Source: Okapia johnstoni (lineage: Eukaryota > Chordata > Mammalia > Artiodactyla > Giraffidae). From it: 64,000 nucleotides of DNA. Shown here piece after piece: positions 55,181-64,000 of the stretch (position 1 is its first letter; every line of letters starts with the position of its first letter). Below the pieces are notes generated by a model that was not told the origin of the DNA, searched no databases, and saw only the letters and a program-made list of their open reading frames with translations. The DNA is taken from NCBI GenBank assembly GCA_024291935.2, contig CM044308.1, positions 115,408,501-115,472,500 on the forward strand. Direction: 5' to 3'. A program made the translations under genes and the position numbers.

Positions 55181-55452
55181 TCATTGGAGGGACTGATGTT
55201 GAAGCTGAAACTCCAATACTTTGGCCACCTGATGGGAAGAGCTGACTCATAGGAAAAGACCCTGATGCTGGGAAAGATTGAGGGCAGGAGGAGAAGGGGA
55301 CGACAGAGGATGAGACGGTTGGATGGCATCACCGACTCAATGGACATGAGTTTGGGTGAACTCCGGGAGTTGGTGATGGACAGGGAGGCCTGGCGTGCTG
55401 CAGTCCATGGGGTCGCAGAGAGTCGGACACGACCGAGCGGCTGAACTGCACT
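55181..55452 (+). mobile_element. BovB 3' end nested in L1
   Basis: TTCATTGGAGGGACTGATG, ACTTTGGCCACCTGATGGG, GACGACAGAGGATGAGACGG and GGACACGACCGAGCGGCTGA. L1 sequence resumes directly after it. Confidence 0.94.
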
Positions 55453-55504
55453 GAGTGTGTATCTGCTGATAGCAAACCCCTGCATCTCCCCCAAACACTT
55501 TCCT

Positions 55505-56270
55505 TTACAGAAGGACCCCATGAACCCGTCTGTCATTGGAGGCAGTGCTCTCAGGCCGACCACATGAGAGCCCCGCAGAATGCTTCCTTCATGGTCAGAC
55601 CTTTGTCTACACTTTGGTCTTCATTCTGTCTTGAGCCAGAACACGTCTGTACCCACGAGTCATCTATTTGACAAGGTGTATGAGCACTCATCATACCCAA
55701 GGCGCTATTCTAGAAGCTAGATAAGGGCATGACAGGAAGAAGCCCAAGTGTCTGACCTCAGAGAACTTAGAGGAGAAGAGAGATGAAAGGTGAAATCTGA
55801 CCGTGGTTTAAGGGTGGGACCACTGAAGTGCCGTGGGGAGTTCAGAGGAGAGAGCTGAAGAGAGGGAGATCCAGTCAAACATCTGGGCCAGAGCTCTGAG
55901 CATCACAGTTGGAAGGGACCTTTAGAAATTTTCTGATTCAAACTTCTCATTTTCTGGATAAGGAAACTGAGACCCGGGGAAAGGGAATTCTTTGCATAAA
56001 TCCACATAACGTATTGGCAACAGCAGAGCCAGCTGAGGACCCGGGTGTCCTGACTCCTTGGGCCCGCCCACAGCACTCCCATGGCTCCATTTACACCCTG
56101 ACCAAGGCTGACAGGTGATCTAGCAAACGGAGCTCAGGTAGCCCAGGACAAATCCATTGTCACAATCGTAAAACTCAACATACTCAACCATGCCAGCCTT
56201 CGGCATCAGGTAAGTTTCAGTTCAGCTGCACAAAGAAAACTTAAACGTCCCCAGCTTTTGCACACTGGTT
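55505..56270. other. Intergenic with a probable MIR
   Basis: 55915-56050 looks MIR-like (GGATAAGGAAACTGAGACCCGG). No gene seen. Confidence 0.45.
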
Positions 56271-56276
56271 GTTTTC

Positions 56277-56725
56277 TGTTTTTAAATTGGAGTATATTTG
56301 ATTTACAATCTTGTGTTCACTTCTGCTGTACAACAAAGTGAGTCAGCTATATGTTTACATGCGTCTCCTCCCACTTAGACCTCCCCCATACCTCCATCCC
56401 ACCCCTCTAGGTGGGGTCGTCACAGAGCACCAAGCTGAGCTCCCTGTGCTACAAAGCAGCTTCCCATTAACTATCTATTTTACACGTGCTGGGAAAGATT
56501 GAAGGCAAAAAGAGAAGGGGGGTGGCAGAGGATGAGATGGTTAGATAGCATCACCGACTCGATGGACGTGAATTTGAGCAAACACCGGGAGCTAGTGGAG
56601 GACAGAGAAGCCTGGTTTGCTGCAGTTCATGGGGTTGCAAAGAGTTGGACATGACTGAGCCACTGAACAACAACAGCAAATCTCCCAACTCATCCCACCC
56701 TTCCCTTCCTCCCATGTATATAAAC
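56277..56725 (-). mobile_element. L1 3' end, antisense, split by BovB
   Basis: 56277-56485 (GGAGTATATTTGATTTACAATC; GAGCTCCCTGTGCTACAAAGC) and 56681-56725 (CTCCCAACTCATCCCACCC) are two halves of one L1 complement. Confidence 0.85.
56486..56675 (+). mobile_element. BovB 3' end nested in L1
   Basis: GTGCTGGGAAAGATTGAAGGC, AGAGGATGAGATGGTTAG, and AAGAGTTGGACATGACTGAGC with an AAC-rich tail. Confidence 0.93.
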
Positions 56726-57064
56726 CCAGCTAAAAGTTCTGTTACAATAGAAAAAGAGAAAAATAGATAGTTGTCTTTGGTTTTCACTCCTAAGTTCATT
56801 TTCTGGGCCCTGCACCTTCAGCCTCTCCTTCCCCAGGTCCTAAACACCCTGGATAAAGCCCTCCCTTGGTGCCCTGTCTTATCAATAGCTTGAAGTGTAA
56901 TCACCCTGCACCCCAGCCCCACTCCTGCACCTTCCCCAGCTCAGCAACTGTTACCTGCTTCTCTGGAGAGCCGGTGATGGTGGTGGGGGGTGGCACGTGG
57001 AGGTGGGCAGGGCCACGCTGGGTGGACGAGGAGATCCAGTATCTGAGTTCTAGTTCTGACTTTG

Positions 57065-57296
57065 TGTGCGTGCTGCTTGCTAAGTCACTTCAGTCATGTC
57101 CAGCTCTTTGCAAACCCACGGACTGTAGCCCACCAGGATCCTCCATTGGTGGAATTCTCCAGGCAAGAATATTGGAGTGGGTTGCCATTCCCTTCTCCAG
57201 GGGATCTTCCTGACCCAGGGATCCAACCCCCATCTCTTGGATCTCTCGAATTGGCAGGCAGGTTCTTCACCACTAGCGCCACCTGGGAAGCCCCAA
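57065..57296 (-). mobile_element. Bov-tA SINE with exact 11-bp TSD
   Basis: Reverse orientation, from GCGTGCTGCTTGCTAAGTC to CACCTGGGAAGCCCC. TTCTGACTTTG flanks it at 57054-57064 and 57297-57307. Confidence 0.94.
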
Positions 57297-57309
57297 TTCT
57301 GACTTTGCT

Positions 57310-58798
57310 CATCACTTGTTCTATGATCTGCTTCTAATTACACCCTCTCTCTGGACTAAGAGAGAGAGTGTATTACAGATCAAGAAAAGGACAAAATGAA
57401 AATTAAAGGGAAAACATCCTCCATTTACTCTACAGAGAGCCTGGTACACAGACTGAAAGATATGTGTATCACCTTTTGAACACTCAGGAAAGCGTTGGTA
57501 ATGGAAATAATCCATTAATTGGGAAGCTGGTTAGGCACATCTACCTCTATTCAATGGAATGTTCTGGGACTTATGAGAAGAATGAGGCGGCTTTACTGTG
57601 CACTTATATGAAGCAATATCCAAAATACAGTAAGTGTTAAGAGTTAGAGACAGAAGAGTGTGCATAGCAGGAAACTGTGTGGAATCATAGGCACTCAGAT
57701 TTATGTAGTCACTTGTCTGTATAAAATCCCTCTGTAAGGATCCATGAGAAACTGTCTCTAAGGAGAGGAGCTGATGACCTGAGGAGACAAAGAAAGACTT
57801 GATTTTTACCCTAAGAGCTTCTTACATTTTATACCAGGAAGGGCCTACAGTAACAGATAAGAAAGAAAAAGGAGACGTTTTATGATAAGTATTTTTTTTT
57901 TTGAAAATAAAAGCCAAAATATTTGTGTTTCAAATATTTGCATATTTTTAAAAAGTGACTTCTCTAATATTAATTGTTGTTGGGTTTTAGACTTCTCTCC
58001 ATTTCCTGCTGTAAATAGCATCCAGAATATTCATGTTGTTTTTAGATCCTTTTGCTTCTGGTCTCCTTTCTACTTGTGAAATTCAGCTCCATTTTAAAAG
58101 GAAGTTAATCTGTACATTGCAATTCCACCTGTAATTTCTTAAAATAGATTATTTGGAAAGACTTCTTCATTGTCTTGATTTCCTCTGATGTCTTTCCATG
58201 TCTAGTGAAAAAGGGACATTATTGTAATTAGGTTCTCCTCGACCCAGAGGAAATCTAGAGTGAAATTCAGACATGGAGAGTTATTTAACCTTTTCCCATC
58301 AGAGTGTAGGCAATGGAAGGTATGTTGAAGGTGGGTTGAAGGGCACACTGTGGGCTTGAGGCTGGGCTATAGGCTCAGGGAGGTTCATTTGTTCGCTGCA
58401 GGTCGGTACCCACAGATGATGTGATAAGTATTTAATCTTGGGCTCAGAGAGGTTTTTTTTTTTTCTCTAGACCTTAACTGCCCCTTTTAGAAAAGGTGAG
58501 AACTCTTGAAAAAGCAACTGAGGCCTTGCCTGCTTCAGCTCTGTCCATGTTCATTGTGAGGGCCTTCCTCAAATCCACCATAAGCCATGACCCTCCTCCC
58601 TCCTGGCTCAGCCCTGGTGAAGAAGAGACCCCAGATGCCGAGGAGGAGAAGAGAACCTGAAAGAGGCCCCGGATCTTGTTAAGCTGGGCTCTTTCTCCCA
58701 GAGCCTTGCCCCTCTGTTCCTCTTAAGGAGAGAAAAGGATTTGTCAGGATGCCTATATCTCAAGGGACAGAAACCCCTAAACTGAACTTGCTAAAAAT
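57310..58798. other. Intergenic, nothing recognised
   Basis: AT-rich to mixed sequence, no gene seen; parts may be very old repeats. Confidence 0.4.
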
Positions 58799-58811
58799 GC
58801 CCCACTAGCTT

Positions 58812-58976
58812 CAGTTCAGTTCACTCAGTCATGTCCGACTTTTTGCAACCCCATGGTCTGCAGCACACTAGGCCTCCCTGTCCATCACCAACTCCCAGAG
58901 TTTGCTCAAACTCAAGTCCATTGAGTTGGGGATGCCATCCAACCATCTCATCTTCTGCTGTCCCCTTCTACTCCTA
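58812..58976 (-). mobile_element. Very short BovB 3' end with exact 12-bp TSD
   Basis: Only 165 bp of the BovB 3' terminus (CAGTTCAGTTCACTCAGTC ... TGTCCCCTTCTACTCC). CCCCACTAGCTT flanks it at 58800-58811 and 58977-58988. Confidence 0.96.
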
Positions 58977-58989
58977 CCCCACTAGCTTA

Positions 58990-59335
58990 ATGGCTCCTAT
59001 AACCCAGGGAGAGAGCTGTATTTGGGGACAATGGACCAGCAGCCTCCCCAGCTATCAGAGCTCTCCATCTAGCCCATCTAAGTTATTTTGAATGTGGTCT
59101 TGATTCTTTCTATCAGCAGGAAAGGAATCATCTTTCCCACCACAGAGATGTAGCCACTAGCATCTCTGGGTCACAGCCAAAGGCTCAGCTGCCTATCAGA
59201 AAAGGGATCACTTTCTCCCACAACCTGTTAGAAAACCCTCGAGGGCATGGAGGCCTGGCAACAGTCATTGGCCCAGCAAGAGTCACACGCCCATATCTGC
59301 ACCAATCAGCACACCAAGAGAACCATGTCTCTCCA
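58990..59335. other. Intergenic, nothing recognised
   Basis: No gene seen. Confidence 0.4.
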
Positions 59336-59339
59336 TCAT

Positions 59340-59560
59340 TCCTGCTCAACTATCACCTCTTCTGAGAAGTCTTCCCTGAAGCTCTCATTGCAGGAATATC
59401 TCTCTTTTACAGCACTCATCTGAACTCCACTTATGCTGCTTGTGTGATTATTTGGTTAGTATCTGTATCCCCCATTAAAGCAAAAGCTCAAGGGTAGGAA
59501 CTGTATAGCTTTTCTGTTGCTGTATCCATAGCACTTGGCACACAAACAGACACATGGCAG
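59340..59560 (+). mobile_element. L2 3' fragment
   Basis: ACTATCACCTCTTCTGAGAAG and GTATCCATAGCACTTGGCACAC are L2-end phrases. Confidence 0.7.
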
Positions 59561-59564
59561 TAGG

Positions 59565-60090
59565 TCCAGGGAGAAGACAGCAACTAGGTCTCTACAGAGA
59601 CTGGGAAGCCATTGCAAGGACTTTGACTCTAAGTCAGAGGTTTTGAGCAAAGAATTGACATGCTCTAAATTGTGTTTTAGTTCCCCTGCTCCTATAGGGG
59701 GCAAGGACAGAGCAAGGATAGTAGTTAGAAAACATGACATGAGCCAGGTGAGAGATTCTAACACCCTGAGCCAACTTGAGGAGGGGACGATAGATGTTGT
59801 CAGCGTTGGATATATTTTGAAGTTAGATCAAAAGGATTTGCAGGTGGATTGGTTGTTGGTTGTCAGAGGAACAAAGGACTCAAGGATTTTTAGCTGAACA
59901 AGTCAAAAAATGAGATTGTCCTTAACAGAAATAAACAAGAGTGTTGGGCTTATAATGTTTTTTGGACATTCTAGAGAAAATATCAAGCCCCACACACAGG
60001 TAGTTAGAGATATTTGGAGTTCATGGGTGGTGATGTTGGGTTATTAGGTTTAATGATATGAAAGTATCAATATTAAACCACTTGGACCTA
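59565..60090. other. Intergenic with an old repeat
   Basis: GGGAAGCCATTGCAAGGAC and TTTTGAGCAAAGAATTGACATG resemble a widespread ancient mammalian repeat whose name I cannot fix. No gene. Confidence 0.4.
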
Positions 60091-60107
60091 TAAAATGGTG
60101 ATTTCTT

Positions 60108-60274
60108 TTTTTAAACTATAGATTTATTATTATTTTTAAACAATTTTTTGCTACTTTATTTGTTATTATTTGGCTGCATGACATGTGGGATCTTAGTTCC
60201 CTGACCAGGCATTGAACCTGCATCCCTTACATTGGAAGCACCAAGTCTTAACCACTGGACCACCAGGGAAGGTC
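60108..60274 (-). mobile_element. CHR-type SINE with 17-bp TSD
   Basis: Reverse orientation. Flanks TAAAATGGTGATTTCTT (60091-60107) and TAAAATAGTGATTTCTT (60275-60291) differ by one base. Confidence 0.95.
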
Positions 60275-60294
60275 TAAAATAGTGATTTCTTATA

Positions 60295-60985
60295 CATCAA
60301 CCTAGAGATGGTTGTTAAAACCATTATGTTGGATCCAATCACCAAGCACTGGATGTAGGCAAAGAAGAGACATGGTCTATTGGCTGAGCCCTGGCATTCT
60401 CCACAATTTAAATGTTAAGAAGGTTAAAAGAAACCAGGAAAGGACACTAAGGAGGAATGGGAGAAGGGGATGGGCTGGGGCAGCAATAGAAAAACCAGGA
60501 GACTATGGTCCCTGGAAGCTAAGAGGAGAAAGTATTTCAGGAAGGAACGGGAGATCTACCAAGTCAATGCCTTTAAAAGTTCAAAGAGCATGAGACTTGA
60601 CCACTGGATTTATCACTGGTCCTTGGGGGCTTTGAAAAGGATGGACTCAAGAGAGGATGGAAGAAAGAAATGGAAGACAGTAGAGACAACTATTTACAGA
60701 GCTTACCTTTCTCTTAATACCTGAAATGTTTGAGCATTGGCAAAGGACTGAGAATAGAATTGTAATCATACCATACAGAGCAAAATTCAGATACTTAAGT
60801 TCCAGTCTTCCTAACCAACAGCTTGTGAACCCCTTAGCTAGGAAAAGAATTTCTGTGTGTAAATTTCTAGAATCTGCTGAACTTGGCACAAACTGGTCTG
60901 ATTCTACACTGGTCTGAGTTGGGAAGGTCACTTCCATATATAGCATGTTTAATATTAATTATAGAGATTTATTACTATCTGAGTA
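60295..60985. other. Intergenic, nothing recognised
   Basis: Purine-rich; no gene or nameable repeat. Confidence 0.4.
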
Positions 60986-60992
60986 TACAATT

Positions 60993-61222
60993 GTTTTTTT
61001 AAAATATTTATTTGATTTTTGGTTGTGTAGGATGTTAGTTGCGGCATGTGGGATCTTTCACTGTGATGTGCTGGTTCCGGAGGGCATGAGCTCAGTAGTT
61101 GTGGCTTGTCGGCTGAGTTGCTCTGCGGAATGTGGGATCTTAGTTCTCTGACCAGGGACTGAACTCGAGTTCACTGCATGGCAAGTCGGATTCTTAACCA
61201 CTGGACCACCAGGGAAGTCCCT
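60993..61222 (-). mobile_element. CHR-type SINE
   Basis: T-run and AAAATATTTATTTGATTTTTG tail to CTTAACCACTGGACCACCAG. CAATTGT and CAACTGT flank it. Confidence 0.92.
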
Positions 61223-61224
61223 GC

Positions 61225-62930
61225 AACTGTCCAAAGTTCTTATTTTAAGCAGAGTTCTTACTACTTATTTTCTCAAGAGGGTTACTATCTCCGGTAGCCT
61301 TGCAAAAGATTTGCAATTACCTGAAAGACTTCTCTGTCTGGCCACTCTGTAGCTCCCTCTGGGAGCTTATTAGTGATGCCAAAACAAGCCAGGCCTTCAG
61401 ATTTTCAAGTACCATACCTTTTTATCTTTTTTTTTACAGCAAAACACTGCCTTTTGAGCCATTTTTTTGAGATCTTTGGGGAAGTTACACCTGAAAAGTA
61501 ATTAATACATTTTCCTATGGCTTACTCTGGGCTCTAACCCTGCCTCCCCCCAGAGTCTTCAGATAAACCACAATAGCTAGAAGGGCAGGATGGACTTTTT
61601 ACAACCAGAGGGAAAGACAATTATTTAAATCATCTTATCTTGAAAGAACCAGGAACTCAATTACTCCAGACAGATATAGTTCACAAGAATCTGTTAGATC
61701 CCATGATCTACCACCCCGAATGCTGACCATTTGGGTTGATGAAATTCATCCTGTCAACAGCAGAATGTCCAGGCTGGAAAAGAACATATGTCATCAGAAT
61801 CAGGGCTGTTTGTTTGCTTGGGTTTTTTGAAAGGTCATTATTTAAAGGGTAGCCCCCTGTGGGAAAGAATTCATGAGAATTCTGTTGAATTTTTTTAAGC
61901 CTGTGACATTTAAGCATTAAATGATATTTGAAAGCTTTCTCTCTCCTTGCTTTGGTCTCTATCTTTGCCTCGTTCTCTCTCTTCTCTCTCTCTCTCATTC
62001 TCTCTCTCCCAGATACTTTATAAGGAAAAAGGTCAGCATTTAAATATTAATAATATATGGTTTTTATTGTACATGATATTAAACTTTTAAAATTATATAA
62101 TAACCTTGAGATTTTTAAAATTCCCTTTGTAGCCATCTTTAAAGGGTTTGTGGCATTGTGGTCCAGGCTAAGGGACAGTTCTCATTCACAGCCCCCTTAC
62201 AGACATCCAGTGATTTGTCTGTCCTGGGATCTGCTAGGGATTGACCTCCAGGCTTGAGTTTTGCTTCACTCCTCAGGTGGGGACTCCCTCCTGGTACTCC
62301 CATCCTCAGTGCCGTGGGAGCATCAAAGGAGATGAGAAGATGACTTACTCTCATTGTGGAAATTTTATTAAAAATAGCAACTGCATGGCGGACAAGACCC
62401 ATCCACTGGATTCGCTTCCAAAATGAACCCACTGGGCTGGGAGATTCTACTGTTGGATGAAAGAAGCATGCTTTGCTGAGACTCTAGGAGTCTGAGTGGG
62501 GTCTCTGCCTTATCTACAGCACCACTAATTCTGACTCAGCTGAACTGCAGAGCATCTTGTGAAATCTTTTCTGCAAAGCCACTCCAGATGCTCTCCAAGG
62601 CCTGATCACATAGCTGGCTGGAGCTCCCCAAAGGTTGTCAGCATGAACAATAACAAAGGCCAACTTACATGGACAACATGAAGACACTCAGGACCAACCG
62701 CTCCCACCCCACAGCACACATCAATACCATCTCCTTCACAGTCCTAATATCTAGCTGCCAGGAAACTAAACAGGCTACTTGTTAAATAGGATTGCTTAAT
62801 ATTAACCACTTGGAGGTCACAGTGCATCTGCCAAGATGAATAACTTGGCATTGGCCATGGTCATCAACATAATCATCACCATCATCATCTTAAAAATGGT
62901 CCTCACCAAGTACTTACTCCAAGATAGAGT
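61225..62930. other. Intergenic with a CT-rich simple repeat
   Basis: 61937-62010 is (CT)n-rich. No gene recognised; open frames near 62140-62430 on both strands have no known domain. Confidence 0.45.
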
Positions 62931-62936
62931 CAGAAG

Positions 62937-63196
62937 ACTCCAAGATGGCAGAGTAGAATGCTGTGTGCTCATCTTCTTCTGCAAAAACTCCAAGATTACA
63001 ACTCGCTGTTGAACAACCATCGACAGGAAAAGTTGGATCCCACTGAAAAAGACACCCCATGTCCAAGGGCAAAGGAGAAGCCCCAGCAAGATGGTAGGAG
63101 GGGCAAAATCACTTTTAGAAATAAACCCCATACCCACCAGAGACGCTTGGAGGGCCCAATCAAACCTTGTGTGCACCAGGACCCAGAGACCCCACA
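62937..63196 (+). mobile_element. Ruminant L1 5' UTR segment
   Basis: CTCCAAGATGGCAGAGTAGA, then AACCATCGACAGGAAAAG, AAAGGAGAAGCCCCAGCAAG and GCACCAGGACCCAGAGACCC. I recognise these as the 5' untranslated start of ruminant L1, rarely kept because most copies are 5'-truncated. It is cut at 63196 by a BovB. Confidence 0.75.
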
Positions 63197-63860
63197 GTTC
63201 AGTTCAGTTCACCCCTCAGTCGCGTCTGACTCATTGTGACCCCATGGACTGCAGCACACCATGCCTCCCTGTCCATCACCAACACCCAGATTTACCCAAA
63301 CTCATGTCCACTGAGTCAGTGATGCCATCCAACCATCTCATCCTCTTTTGTCCCCTTCTCATCCTGCTTTCAATCTTCCCCAGCATCAGGGTCTTTTCAA
63401 ATGAGTCAGCTCTTCAAATCAGGTGGCCAAAGTAGTGGAGTTTCAGCTTCAACATCAGTCCTTCCAATGAACACTCAGGACTGATCTCCTTTAGGATGGA
63501 CTGGTTGGACCTCCTTGCAGTCCAAGGGACTCTCAAGAGTCTTCTCCAACACCACAGTTCAAAAGCATCAATTCTTTGGCACTCAGCTTTCTTTGCAGTC
63601 CAACTCTCACATCCATACATGGCTACTGGAAAAACCATAGCCTTGACTAGATGGATCTTTGTTGGCAAAGTAACGTCTCTGTTTTTTAATATGTTATCTA
63701 CGTTAGTCATAACTTTTCTTCCAAGGAGTAAGCATCTTTTAATTTCATGGCTGCAATCACCATCTGCAGTGATTTTGGACCCCCCAAAAATAAAGTCTGC
63801 CACTGTTTCCACTGTTTTCCTATCTATTTGCCAAGAAGTGATAGGACCTAGATAGCAAGG
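63197..63860 (-). mobile_element. BovB 3' end, antisense
   Basis: (AACTG)n complement at 63197, then the BovB 3' region up to GGGTCCTATCACTTC (minus strand). The minus frame still reads 153 residues of the BovB C-terminal part (LGRKVMTNVDNILKNRD). Confidence 0.95.
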
Positions 63861-63861
63861 A

Positions 63862-64000
63862 CTATTGGACTGCAAGGAGATCCAACCAATCCATCCTAAA
63901 GGAAATCAGTCCTAAATATTCATTGGAAGGACTGATGCTGAAGCTGAAACTTTGGCCACCTGATGCAAAGAACTGACTCCTTGGAAAAGACCCTGATGTG
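63862..64000 (+). mobile_element. BovB segment in inverted orientation, runs off the window
   Basis: GGACTGCAAGGAGATCCAAC, TTCATTGGAAGGACTGATGC and GACTCCTTGGAAAAGACCC are plus-strand BovB. It repeats, inverted, the region at about 63390-63540. Confidence 0.94.

Larger units (their letters stand above)
54770..55500 (-). mobile_element. L1 3' end, antisense, carrying nested SINE and BovB
   Basis: L1 complement pieces: T-run near 54777-54790, 55012-55180 (TTGACTTACAATGCTGTG, GTTCCTTGTGCTATACGGTAGG), and 55455-55498 (GTGTGTATCTGCTGATAGC). Between them lie a Bov-tA (54795-55008) and a BovB end (55181-55452). Confidence 0.85.

Overview
The window is nuclear DNA from a ruminant, most probably a bovid such as cattle or a close relative. 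The evidence is a dense set of ruminant retroelements: BovB (RTE-type LINE), Bov-tA SINEs, tRNA-Glu-derived CHR-type SINEs and ruminant L1 3' ends. Older mammalian MIR, L2, MER5A and ERV LTR fragments lie beneath them. The species cannot be fixed from this sequence alone. Repeat family names and comparisons with human proteins come from memory, not from a search.

The genes all lie in the first 23 kb and form the end of a CC-chemokine (MCP-type) cluster in the order and orientation of the human cluster (CCL8 +, CCL13 +, CCL1 -). CCL8 (1956-3102, +) has three intact exons, a TATA box and an AU-rich 3' UTR. At the CCL13 position (about 14105-16788, +) lies a three-exon unitary pseudogene. It keeps its splice sites and a recognisable 3' UTR, but it has lost the TATA box and two cysteines and carries frameshifts, a 35-bp insertion and two SINE insertions. 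CCL1 (22985 down to 20354, -) is intact across three exons, with its own TATA box and a kappaB-like site. Its reading frame ends early and lacks the basic C-terminal tail of the human protein.

From about 23.1 kb to 64 kb I find no host gene. This part is built from interspersed repeats, many with visible target-site duplications (TSDs), so the order of insertion can often be read. Notable structures are a 2.5-kb BovB with nearly intact reverse transcriptase (51523-54035, -), an LTR split by an L1 end and by a poly(A)-tailed retrocopy (33050-33831), an exact 112-bp tandem duplication (54271-54494), two BovB pieces nested in L1 remnants (55-56.7 kb), and at the right edge an L1 5' UTR interrupted by two BovB copies in inverted orientation.

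I found no new kind of biological system. The observations most worth checking are the CCL13 pseudogene, the shortened CCL1 tail, and the nested or rearranged retroelements.
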